NCBI GenBank assembly: GCA_041399205.1
Contig: JAWKTK010000015.1
Location: 163,861 to 227,860, forward strand
From: JAGQOZ01 sp041399205
GTDB taxonomy: Bacteria; Planctomycetota; Planctomycetia; Pirellulales; Pirellulaceae
Reading direction: 5' to 3'
Length of the DNA: 64,000 nt
Shown here: positions 18,919-27,076 of the stretch, piece after piece
Numbering within the stretch: position 1 is the first letter of the stretch
Layout of the letters: the number at the start of each line of letters is the position of its first letter
Position numbers and translations under genes: made by a program
The notes under the pieces: generated by a model
What the model was told of the DNA's origin: nothing
The model's input: only the letters and a program-made list of their open reading frames with translations
The model's database searches: none

Positions 18919-19499
18919 TTTGTTCAGGGGCGCTGTTGGTAAACCGAAGCGTCCGTTTGGTGGTTGCGCACGTGCGTTGACTCGTCGGAATTTCTTAGCC
19001 CGAAGCGTGAGTTTTGAAGTTGCGCATTTGTGTTTCTTCAGCGGAATTTCCTAGCCCGAAGCGTGAGCGAGGGACTGCGGAAACATTTAATTTTCCCTCG
19101 CTTACGCGTCGGGCTATGAAAAAGCGCAACTTCAAAGAGCGTGAGCGAGGGACTTTAATAGCGCTCAGTTTCCCTCACTTACGTTTCGGGCTAGGAAAAA
19201 TTTGCCGCTCGAAAATTCGTAGGCGAATGGAATTCGTAGGCGTAGGCGTTTTGTAGTGGACGAGGTGACGAGTCCTTCTCTGGTCCTTCCTTCGCACAGA
19301 TTCGGCACCTCGTCCATGACTGGAAACAAACTGCGCGAACTACGAAAACTCTCCGGTTAGTAAAAGGTAAACATTCGACAACTCTTTGTCACAAACCTGA
19401 AACGTTTGTGGTCGAACTCGGGGTCGCTCGGTATAGTGAGAAAGGTCGAAAGGATCGATTCGACGGTTCGTCAATGTCCGTTCTTACTTGGGTGACACC
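18919..19499. repeat. Gene-free region with five copies of palindrome family A
   Basis: This 581-base gap holds a cluster of the planctomycete-type intergenic repeat whose core is CTAGCCCGAAGCGTGAGCGA. Copies: 18995-19011 (plus), 19051-19074 (plus), 19094-19118 (inverted), 19138-19154 (plus, partial) and 19171-19195 (inverted). Plus and inverted copies alternate, so each pair could fold into a long hairpin. Text between copies (for example the AAAGCGCAACTTCAAAGAGC segment near 19121) is itself partly repeated near 52261 and 55361. The last 100 bases carry the promoter region of the next gene. No convincing coding sequence is seen. Confidence 0.8.
19390..19437 (+). promoter_or_regulatory. Possible promoter and inverted repeat upstream of the YTV-like gene
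   Basis: An inverted repeat with arms CACAAAC (19390-19396) and GTTTGTG (19404-19410) and a seven-base spacer lies about 95 bases before the start codon. TATAGT at 19432-19437 could be a -10 element. No good -35 is seen at the right distance. The repeat could be an operator or a terminator-like hairpin; evidence is weak. Confidence 0.3.
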
Positions 19500-20708
19500 A
19501 TGAAAACGTTTGTTTCGCTGTTGCTGGTTTTGTGTGCCGGTACGTTGTTTGCTGATGACTGCTGTTCGCCGGTCTTTCCGCTGCCGCAGGACATCTATTC
19601 GGCTCCAGTAGAAAATCATTGCTACCGCTTGGAATATGAAACCGTGCAGGAATCTCGACCGATCACACGTTTCAAACAGGTGGTAGAAACGCAAATGCAA
19701 GAGCGACGCTACACGGTTCGGCGGCCGGTGCAAACTACCAGCGAACGCAGCGAAACCTACACGGTTTGGAAACCGGTGTACGAAACCAGCTTTGAAGAAA
19801 AGCATTGTGATCAAGTTTCTTGGGTGGCGGAAACCCAAATGCACGAACAACGCACCACCGTCCTGAAACCGGTTCAGGAAACGGTAATGCAAACGCAGTA
19901 TCAAACCGTCATGCGACCGGTGACGCAGATGGCCTATCAAGATCAGTTGCACACCGTGATGCAACCGGTGCAATCTTGGCAAGCACAATGGGAAGATCAA
20001 GGTGGCTTTGTGGATCAATGGACGTATCAACCTGGTCCCACGTTGTATCGTCCTGTTTGGAGCCGTCAGCCGGAAGTTGATCCATGTGGTTGCCCCACGG
20101 GCCGTTGTCGCTGTGGCGTGAACTGGGTGGCACAGCCAACCGGTCAGTACCAAGTGAGTCGTCAGTACGTTCCCAACTATGTGACCAAGATGGTGCCCAA
20201 GACCGACTATGTTCCGCAAGTGGTTGCCCAAAAGGTTGCCGTGCCGGTAACGCAATGGCAAGCTCAAACGGAAGCCACACACGTGCCAGTCCAGCAATGT
20301 CGCTGGGAATGGCAAGAGCAATCTCAATGGGTGCCTCGTACCGTGCAAAAGCCGGTGGTGCAACGCGTCACGCAGCGGATTCCGGTACAGACCGTTCGCT
20401 GGGAGCAACAAGAATTAGTGCGCAAGGTGCCTGTCACAGAAGTTCGCTATGTGGAAGAAGAAAAGGTGGAACAAGTCCCGGTGCAGGTCTGCAAATGGGT
20501 CTCGGTGGAAGATTCGTGTACGGTAACCAGACGCATTCCGCGTTGGGTTCCCTGCAATCAACAATTCAGCATGATTCGTTCGGTTCGTAGCGAAGACGCC
20601 AAGCTATTGCTGGTTTCGAAGAGAACGTTCGACAAAAAATCAGAAACATCGGTTGCGCACGAATCGAATCGGCCGGTTCTTAGTCCCGAGCTGCTCGGCA
20701 AGCCATAA
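19500..20708 (+). CDS. Secreted repeat protein, YTV-domain-like
   Basis: A 402-residue protein with a signal peptide (KTFVSLLLVLCAGTLFADDC). The mature part is built from many short strand-like units of the pattern Y/V-x-T/V-V-x-x-P-V-x, for example RRYTVRRPVQTT, ETYTVWKPVYET, YQTVMRPVTQ and LHTVMQPVQ, recurring roughly every 20 residues, with a Cys-rich interruption (DPCGCPTGRCRCGVNW) at about residue 197. This is the style of the YTV domain described from Rhodopirellula. It is probably an extracellular or outer-membrane beta-rich structural or wall protein. The ATG at 19500 has the signal peptide directly after it; a start at 19488 would add four residues. The C-terminal 50 residues lack the repeat. 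Function unknown. Confidence 0.7.
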   Translation: MKTFVSLLLVLCAGTLFADDCCSPVFPLPQDIYSAPVENHCYRLEYETVQESRPITRFKQVVETQMQERRYTVRRPVQTTSERSETYTVWKPVYETSFEEKHCDQVSWVAETQMHEQRTTVLKPVQETVMQTQYQTVMRPVTQMAYQDQLHTVMQPVQSWQAQWEDQGGFVDQWTYQPGPTLYRPVWSRQPEVDPCGCPTGRCRCGVNWVAQPTGQYQVSRQYVPNYVTKMVPKTDYVPQVVAQKVAVPVTQWQAQTEATHVPVQQCRWEWQEQSQWVPRTVQKPVVQRVTQRIPVQTVRWEQQELVRKVPVTEVRYVEEEKVEQVPVQVCKWVSVEDSCTVTRRIPRWVPCNQQFSMIRSVRSEDAKLLLVSKRTFDKKSETSVAHESNRPVLSPELLGKP

Positions 20709-20765
20709 TGGTTTTCCCAGCAGCCGCGTGGACGGCGAATTTTGAAGCTTGGCTGACAAGGATTC

Positions 20766-21401
20766 GTGCGATTGGCTGATTCGACTGATTCTGATTCCAG
20801 TTCCAATCAACTGGTCGTGTTGATTCATGGCTTGGCGTCCAGCCGTTGGTTGATGCATCCGCTGCGATTTCGGCTGAAACAGCGAGGTTTTCAGGTTCGA
20901 ACCTACAGCTATTTTACGTTTGGCGGAAATATCGACGCCATGGCACATCGGTTTAGCAATACTTTGGCCGAATGGGCAGTTGCTTCTGGAGCGAACCAGG
21001 TTCACATTGTGGCGCACAGCATGGGCGCCATTGTCACTCGACGTCTGCTGCTAGAACCGATCGCCTTTCCGCTAGGCAAAGTTGTGATGCTTGCGCCGCC
21101 GCATCACGGTTCCCACGTGGCCACTCGTTTATCCAAGCCGTTGTCTGCCATTTGCCCGGCCTTGCACCGACTGGCCGACACGCCTGGCAGCTATGTTCGC
21201 CAGCTGGGAATTCCGCAGGGCCATGACATTGGCGTGATCGCGGCGGACGGCGATCTGGTGGTTCGCAAACAGAGCACTCGGCTAGGTACCGAACGCGACT
21301 TTTACTCGCTGCCCGGCATGCACACCGGTGTTCTCTTTCGCAACGAAACGGCCGTGCTGGTAGAACGGTTTCTGCGAACGGGAAAATTTGCTGCTGAGTA
21401 G
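20766..21401 (+). CDS. Alpha/beta-hydrolase, lipase/esterase-like
   Basis: A 211-residue hydrolase with the nucleophile elbow VAHSMGAIVTRRL (Ser about residue 87; AxSxG as in Bacillus lipases), the oxyanion segment VLIHGLASSRW near the N-terminus, and an expected His near LPGMHTGVLF at about residue 188. An Asp in VIAADGDLVV is the likely third catalytic residue. No signal peptide is evident. The start is the GTG at 20766; no better start codon was found in the frame. It lies 57 bases after the YTV-like gene on the same strand and may be co-transcribed. The substrate, ester or lipid, is not known. Confidence 0.75.
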   Translation: MRLADSTDSDSSSNQLVVLIHGLASSRWLMHPLRFRLKQRGFQVRTYSYFTFGGNIDAMAHRFSNTLAEWAVASGANQVHIVAHSMGAIVTRRLLLEPIAFPLGKVVMLAPPHHGSHVATRLSKPLSAICPALHRLADTPGSYVRQLGIPQGHDIGVIAADGDLVVRKQSTRLGTERDFYSLPGMHTGVLFRNETAVLVERFLRTGKFAAE

Positions 21402-21651
21402 CATGACAAATGCAAATTGCAAAATGAGCATCCCGCTAACGAATTTTGCCTTTTTCAATTCTCATTTTTCATTTTCAATTCCTTCGGTCGAATGAGTCGC
21501 TGACTTCTGACGCTGGTCTATTCGCCCGAGTGATCTGGTCATTCCCAAAGGCTTGGCATGTTCGATCGATGCAAGCCTACGAGTTGAAACCCCGAGCAGC
21601 CAAACTACGCATTTGCAGATACCTTTCGGTCCTCTCCGTTTTGGCGGATCT

Positions 21652-22425
21652 CTACACCTTCAATTTGTGCAGCATGTGGACGGGGACGTAGTATTTGGTG
21701 TAGCGTTTCCCGTCCGAATATTTTTCGCCGGTGCCGTCTTCCACTAGCACGGTTGCTCGTTTGGTGATGCGGTTGACCATGCCGACCAACTGCTGATTGT
21801 CGATGCGAAAGGCCACTCGATCTCCCGTGCGAATGCCAAACTGCGTGAACGCTTTTTCGCGAGGCGTGATCAACTGGTGGCGATGTTCTGTGTGGCCGAA
21901 GTGACGCTGAGCGATCGATTGAAACCTAGGCGCAGCGCAACTGGATTCGGTCCACAGTAGCATTTCAATCAGATGGACCATTTCATGTTCGATCACTCGT
22001 TGCAACGCTTCCAGGCGATCGCGGCAAGCGATTCCTGACATGCGGATGGAACGATGATCGTCTCCAAACGAATGAAACAGCAGCGTCGTGGAAACGGCAA
22101 TTTCATATTCACATCGTAAGGGCGCATGCGGCGTCTGGCGAAACTGGCGCCGAGTTGTCGTGCCGCCGGTCTTGGTCATCCGTTTGGATAAACGAAACTG
22201 CAACGGCGAATCGCCCAGCGACTGCCGACAACCACCGTCAAAAAATATTTCATCATACGCATCAAACAACAACCGCAGGTCATCCGGATGAATGACGCTA
22301 AAATTGCCGCCGTCCAGATAGCGAGACTTCTGCAGCACTTGCTGATAAACGGATCGAGTCCGTTGTTGGACATCGTGCGGTGGAACTTGCTGATTGCGAA
22401 CGTTTAATTCAAATTGTCTGGTCAT
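21652..22425 (-). CDS. SprT-like zinc metalloprotease-fold protein
   Basis: The 257-residue protein carries the zinc-protease motif HEMVHLIEM near residue 165, in the context of an SprT-like domain (LFDAYDEIFFDGG at its start, SGIACRDRLEAL before the motif). A His about 30 residues further on (FGHTEHRHQL) is the likely third zinc ligand. The C-terminal 60 residues form a small beta-rich domain (GDRVAFRIDNQQLVGMVNRI) not found in the minimal SprT. Members of this group include DNA-protein-crosslink proteases of the Spartan type, though bacterial functions are poorly known. The ATG at 22425 follows GAGG at a suitable distance, so the 11-residue upstream extension is omitted. Cytosolic; no partner gene adjacent. 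Confidence 0.75.
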   Translation of the reverse strand: MTRQFELNVRNQQVPPHDVQQRTRSVYQQVLQKSRYLDGGNFSVIHPDDLRLLFDAYDEIFFDGGCRQSLGDSPLQFRLSKRMTKTGGTTTRRQFRQTPHAPLRCEYEIAVSTTLLFHSFGDDHRSIRMSGIACRDRLEALQRVIEHEMVHLIEMLLWTESSCAAPRFQSIAQRHFGHTEHRHQLITPREKAFTQFGIRTGDRVAFRIDNQQLVGMVNRITKRATVLVEDGTGEKYSDGKRYTKYYVPVHMLHKLKV

Positions 22426-22582
22426 TCCGTAACCTCGTTTGAGGTCCGAATATAACAACGTCTGCGATCAGGGCAATGGTAGCCATTGAGTTTTCACAAA
22501 CGAGCGATTGCGATTCGAAACGCCGATCGATTCAGAAACGAAACTCGCTATAGTTCGTGGCAAATCAATTCGTAAACGCTAC

Positions 22583-22610
22583 AAAGAAAGACGGCCCGAA
22601 TCAGGCCGCC
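22583..22610 (-). terminator. Rho-independent terminator of glmS
   Basis: On the minus strand, 40 bases after the glmS stop, GGCGGCC (22610-22604) pairs with GGCCGTC (22596-22590) with one G-U pair, followed by a T-rich tract TTTCTTT (22589-22583). Position and form fit an intrinsic terminator. Confidence 0.7.
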
Positions 22611-22649
22611 TGGAAGCGAAGAATCATCTTGTCTCGTTCGACAAGAAAG

Positions 22650-24509
22650 CTATTCCACCGTAACGCTCTTGGCCAAATTTCTTGGCTTGTCCACATCACA
22701 ACCTCGTCCCAACGCAATGTGGTACGACAGTAATTGTAGGGGAATCACGGCCACAATCGGCTGCAAGAACTCTTCGACTCGAGGAATATAAATCACGTCG
22801 TCGGCAATGCGTTCCACTTTGTCATCGCCTTCTTCGGCCACGGCAATCACAGGGCCGCCGCGAGCTTTAATCTCTTCCAGATTCGACATCACCTTTTCAT
22901 AGACCGTGCCTTGCGGCATCACAAACACGCTGGGCGTATGTTCGTCCACCAACGCAATCGGACCGTGCTTCATTTCCGCAGCTGGATAACCTTCGGCATG
23001 AATGTAGCTAATTTCCTTGAGCTTCAACGCACCTTCCAAGGCCGTGGGGAAATTGTATTTGCGACCCAGGTACAGGAAGTTGGAACAGTCCGTGTATTTA
23101 GCAGCGATTTCTCGAATGCGATCATTCGCCTGCAGCGCCAGTTCCACTTGATCCGGCAATTCCTCGAGCGCTCGAATGATCCGCTTACCCGCTTCGTAAC
23201 TCAAGAAACGGAGTCGACCAAAATACAACGCCAACAGCGTCAGCACGGTGAGCTGAGACGTGTAGGCCTTGGTGGATGCGACACCAATTTCCGGGCCGGC
23301 ATGCAGATAGACACCGCCGTCCGCCTCTTGAGCAATGGTGCTGCCCACCACGTTACAGATGGCCAGCGTGGAATGGCCCATGCGTTTCATTTCGCGCTGT
23401 GCGGCCAATGTGTCGGCCGTTTCACCGCTTTGCGTGATGGAGAACAACAGCGTGTCAGTGTCGACCGGCGGATTTCGATAGCGAAGTTCGCTGGCGTATT
23501 CAACTTCCACCGGAATTCGCGAAAATTCTTCGAACAAATATTCGCCCACCAACGCCGCATGCCAACTAGTGCCGCACGCCGTAAAGATGACTCGTTTGAT
23601 TTGACGCAGTTGCTGAGGCGTAAGATTCAAACCGCCGAATTTGGCGGTCGCGTCGTCATGACACAAACGACCTCGCATGGCATCACGAATCGTCTGCGGT
23701 TGTTCAAAAATCTCCTTCAGCATGTAGTGATCATATTCATCCGTCAGCGAAACCTGATTGCTGTCAATTTCTAAAACTCGCACATCATGCGAGACATTCC
23801 CTTGGTCTCGATGTCGAACCTGCAGATCGTCTGCGGTGACGATGGCCAGTTGATGATCTGTCAGGTAAACGATGCGATCGGTGAACCCGGCCAGCGGAGA
23901 AGCGTCGCTGGCAATGAAATGTTCATTCTGTCCGACGCCAATGACCAGTGGACTGCCTTGACGAGCGGCAATCATCAGGTCAGGTCTATGTCGAAACATG
24001 ACCACCAGGCCGTAGGTGCCTCGTAGCTTTTCCAACGTCTCTTCCACCGCTTCAAACAAGGGCGTAACGTCAGTTTCGTCCGCAAGATCCTTGGTGGCCA
24101 AACGTTGCGAAATGAGCTGAGCAATCACTTCCGAATCGGTGGCAGACTTGAATTCGTAACCTTCGGCCATCAACGCTTGCTTCAGGCTTTGATAGTTTTC
24201 AATCACTCCGTTGTGCACAATGGCCACGTTCCCAGTGTAGTCGACATGCGGATGCGCGTTTTCGGTAGTGGGAGGTCCGTGCGTTGCCCAACGAGTGTGA
24301 CCGATACCTAGCGAACCCGATAACGGATGATCGTCCATCAAGTCCGCCAAGCCTTGAATCCGTCCGGGCGTTTTCAGCACGTCAAACCCAGACGAAGTCA
24401 GCGTGGCGATTCCGGCGCTGTCGTAACCTCGATACTCTAAACGACGCAAACCTTCCAGCAAAAATTCCGATGCCGGTCGATCACCAACGTAACCAACGAT
24501 TCCACACAT
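22650..24509 (-). CDS. glmS: Glutamine--fructose-6-phosphate aminotransferase (isomerizing)
   Basis: GlmS makes glucosamine-6-phosphate from fructose-6-phosphate and glutamine, the first step to UDP-GlcNAc for peptidoglycan and LPS. The 619-residue protein starts MCGIVGYVG, where Cys2 is the glutaminase nucleophile after Met removal, followed by RLEYRGYDSAG and HTRWATHG. After the amidotransferase domain (to about 240) come two SIS sugar-isomerase domains with TACGTSWHAALVGEYL, SITQSGETADTLAA and ALEGALKLKEISY; it ends NLAKSVTVE, the usual GlmS tail. No glmS ribozyme-like element was noticed upstream. It forms a single-gene unit with its own terminator. A GlmM-like mutase for the next step is 6 kb away. 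Confidence 0.97.
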   Translation of the reverse strand: MCGIVGYVGDRPASEFLLEGLRRLEYRGYDSAGIATLTSSGFDVLKTPGRIQGLADLMDDHPLSGSLGIGHTRWATHGPPTTENAHPHVDYTGNVAIVHNGVIENYQSLKQALMAEGYEFKSATDSEVIAQLISQRLATKDLADETDVTPLFEAVEETLEKLRGTYGLVVMFRHRPDLMIAARQGSPLVIGVGQNEHFIASDASPLAGFTDRIVYLTDHQLAIVTADDLQVRHRDQGNVSHDVRVLEIDSNQVSLTDEYDHYMLKEIFEQPQTIRDAMRGRLCHDDATAKFGGLNLTPQQLRQIKRVIFTACGTSWHAALVGEYLFEEFSRIPVEVEYASELRYRNPPVDTDTLLFSITQSGETADTLAAQREMKRMGHSTLAICNVVGSTIAQEADGGVYLHAGPEIGVASTKAYTSQLTVLTLLALYFGRLRFLSYEAGKRIIRALEELPDQVELALQANDRIREIAAKYTDCSNFLYLGRKYNFPTALEGALKLKEISYIHAEGYPAAEMKHGPIALVDEHTPSVFVMPQGTVYEKVMSNLEEIKARGGPVIAVAEEGDDKVERIADDVIYIPRVEEFLQPIVAVIPLQLLSYHIALGRGCDVDKPRNLAKSVTVE

Positions 24510-24794
24510 GGGCGAAGCTCCCCAACGGTCTTTGAGACGTGTATTCGAGTTGACTTTTTGTGCAGAAAAGCACTTGCCCGCATATTCGGCAGAATCGGGA
24601 CTCGCAGCTTGCCTACCGAAAAGTCTACTTCAGTCTTACGAACGATGACCGGGAATTGTGCGAAGAAACGTTGGTCTAATCCTTACAAAATGTTTTATTG
24701 AATGGTTGAAACCACCATGTTTGCGGTTGTGGTGCTACCGTCGCTGGCCAGCCGGCTGTTGCGTCGGCGGAACGAGACTCGGTGCAGTTTGCCG

Positions 24795-26768
24795 TCATTC
24801 TGCGTGTTGGCTCTGCAGCCATGCTTGCCACGCTTGTGAATCATTGCCCAGATCTTGCCGAGTGCACTGACGCAGGCGATCAAACAGCAATGAGTGCTGC
24901 GATTCGGGCAGATGCTGAGTTAATGCGAACAGATAGTCGGGCGAATCGAGTAACTTCATGCCGTGGATCAGATGGTCCATTTCCGACAATTTGACTTCGT
25001 ATTTATCGGCCAAGTCACTGATTTGTTTCTTGGCTTCAATAGTCAAATCCGGATTTTCAACGGCGTCCATAATCGCTTCGTTCCAAATGTCAAAGACTTG
25101 AGCTAAACGGTCCGACGCCGCTTGACGCACCAAGTAATCATCATCATCCAATTGTTGAAGCAGCTGTTTCACTTTGGCTTGCGTGTCTTCCGATTGTCGC
25201 TCCAGAAGTTCGACCACTCGCGCAACCACTTGCTGATTAAATCGTGTCAGCGGCAGGCCGACACCGACTTGGCCGAGCAATCCAAACACACGTTGTTCAA
25301 CCAGGTCTGGCGATTGCGAGTACAGCGCTGTCATGGACGGCGCGGCGTGCCGAATGGTTTCTGCCGGACTGACTTCGGAGTAAACAACAGAACCATCGGT
25401 ATCTTGACGAAGCGAAAAGACAATGTCGCGGTCAATGTAAACAATCCGCAAGACGTTGTCGGCCTGGAGGTCCAACCGCATCTGCGCCATAGGCAACTGG
25501 CGATCGGATATTTCGAAGGTGACGTCGGTGGGTGACGAGATCACTTTGCAGGCCAAGTGCGCCGTTTCAAAATGAACGTTATGGGTATCGCCGCCGCCGC
25601 TATAACCTCGAGAACTGCTTTGACCGTTTTCCAGTGCCTCGCAACGTTCTCGAAGCCGATCCATCAACGTGACGAGCCGACTGTTCCTTTGACCCATGTT
25701 GCGTTCATGGAAAAACGGGTCATCTTCGTCAGGTTGGGAAACGGTAATGCCTTTTTCCTCCAGCAACCGTGCGGCTGCCTTTTGAATTGCCTCTGCATCA
25801 AAACCTTCCGCCGACCAATGCTGGCGATTCAACGCCAACCGTTCATTGTCCCATTTCAACTTCACCAACTGAGCAACTTCCTTGCGAACGTTGTCCAAGC
25901 GACCTGGATGCAAATCGGTTCGCGGCAGAATGGGTGGTTCAAAGAAGAAGCGTTCGATGGAAGCGATGTAGTCACTGGCGTGCGAAGAAATTTCGCCGGC
26001 AAAGACACCTGGCTGTTCTTCGCCGCCGCCGCCGTGCCGTCGCAGTAGTTTGTGCATCTGGTCGCGCAAGGAGTCGGCATATTCGCGACACTCCTGTGCG
26101 AGCTTGGGGTACTTGCCGATCTTGCGTTCAAAGCCTCGGACTTTGGATTGCAGGCTACTAAAGTGACGCATGGCTTGATGAACATGCATGCCGGACCGAT
26201 CGCCGACAGTGAGCACGTTCAATTCACTCCATATCAGCATGGCCAACTGCTGACTGCGAAACAAATCAGTCGCTTCGTCAGGAATCTGTCCTGGTTGCAC
26301 TGAGATCTTCAGCTGCATCAAGCGATCGTGATTCTCTTGAAACTTGGCCTCCAAATCGTTGGCAATTTTCTTAATTTCTTTGTTCTGCGGGTCGGACAGC
26401 GCCAACATGTTCTTGGCTTGTGTTTCACATTCCTGCTTTAGATCAAACCATTCTTTCTTCAATTCGTCGGGTACGTCTTGATCCAGTTCTGGTTCACCAG
26501 CGTTCTGATCGTCGGGTGTTCCGTCCGCGTCGTTGGCATCGTTGGGGTTCGGCGCATCTTGAGGTATGGGCTGAGCGATTTCGCGTGGCGGAACGGGTTG
26601 TGCTGCTTGTTGCTGAGCCCGTTGTTGCGCGGCTTGACGAGCTTCTTCGAACTTTTGCCGAATGGCATCGGGAATACCTTCCGGAAGATCACGCTGACAT
26701 ACACCCACACTGGCAATCGTTCCCACAATCCAAACAGATACCCAGATACGAAGTGAACGGAAATTCAT
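24795..26768 (-). CDS. Large secreted protein of unknown function
   Basis: A 657-residue protein with a signal peptide (SLRIWVSVWIVGTIASVGVC), then a Gln/Ala/Pro-rich and acidic low-complexity linker (residues about 30-100), a long helical region with heptad-like Leu spacing (about 100-270), a strand-rich middle region (DVTFEISDRQLPMAQMRLDL) and a C-terminal helical part where LDDDDYLVRQAASDRLAQV resembles a HEAT-type repeat. No catalytic motif is evident and I do not recognise the family. Similar long signal-peptide proteins occur in planctomycetes. It lies alone, with about 285 bases between it and glmS, and is divergent from the Hsp70 operon. Confidence 0.65.
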   Translation of the reverse strand: MNFRSLRIWVSVWIVGTIASVGVCQRDLPEGIPDAIRQKFEEARQAAQQRAQQQAAQPVPPREIAQPIPQDAPNPNDANDADGTPDDQNAGEPELDQDVPDELKKEWFDLKQECETQAKNMLALSDPQNKEIKKIANDLEAKFQENHDRLMQLKISVQPGQIPDEATDLFRSQQLAMLIWSELNVLTVGDRSGMHVHQAMRHFSSLQSKVRGFERKIGKYPKLAQECREYADSLRDQMHKLLRRHGGGGEEQPGVFAGEISSHASDYIASIERFFFEPPILPRTDLHPGRLDNVRKEVAQLVKLKWDNERLALNRQHWSAEGFDAEAIQKAAARLLEEKGITVSQPDEDDPFFHERNMGQRNSRLVTLMDRLRERCEALENGQSSSRGYSGGGDTHNVHFETAHLACKVISSPTDVTFEISDRQLPMAQMRLDLQADNVLRIVYIDRDIVFSLRQDTDGSVVYSEVSPAETIRHAAPSMTALYSQSPDLVEQRVFGLLGQVGVGLPLTRFNQQVVARVVELLERQSEDTQAKVKQLLQQLDDDDYLVRQAASDRLAQVFDIWNEAIMDAVENPDLTIEAKKQISDLADKYEVKLSEMDHLIHGMKLLDSPDYLFALTQHLPESQHSLLFDRLRQCTRQDLGNDSQAWQAWLQSQHAE

Positions 26769-27076
26769 GGTGGCACTTTCCGACGAAGTTCAAAAGGAAA
26801 AAATTCCAAAGCAACCGACTTGTGTAGCTCGCAGCGTTCATGGTAACGGACGTCCATTCGGGCCGTCAATGATTGGCCGAAATTGGTACCCGCTCGGTTT
26901 AGGCCATTTTGCTTCTTGCGTTCCGGTCTGTTCGAGGCCACCCTGCTGATTCTGACTGCGGTGCAATACCAAGAATTCCGGCATGAAGCGTGCTTCCAAC
27001 GCGTCAGAACTTTGATACGCTGAATGTATTCTTGACGTGGATATTGCCAAATCGTGCACGGAGGCCTGAAGATCGC
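26769..27076. other. Divergent intergenic region, nothing identified
   Basis: 308 bases between the secreted protein (minus) and the Hsp70 operon (plus). It must contain promoters in both directions. I see no hairpin with a T-run, no member of the repeat families and no convincing small gene. Confidence 0.5.

Noticed and set aside
19389..20411. Open frame of 340 codons on the minus strand
   Set aside because: Antisense to the YTV-like gene; Leu/His/Arg-rich mirror sequence without motifs.
22911..23774. Open frame of 287 codons on the plus strand
   Set aside because: Antisense to glmS.
24510..24794. Possible glmS ribozyme or riboswitch upstream of glmS
   Set aside because: No conserved core elements were seen; planctomycete glmS genes are not generally known to carry it.
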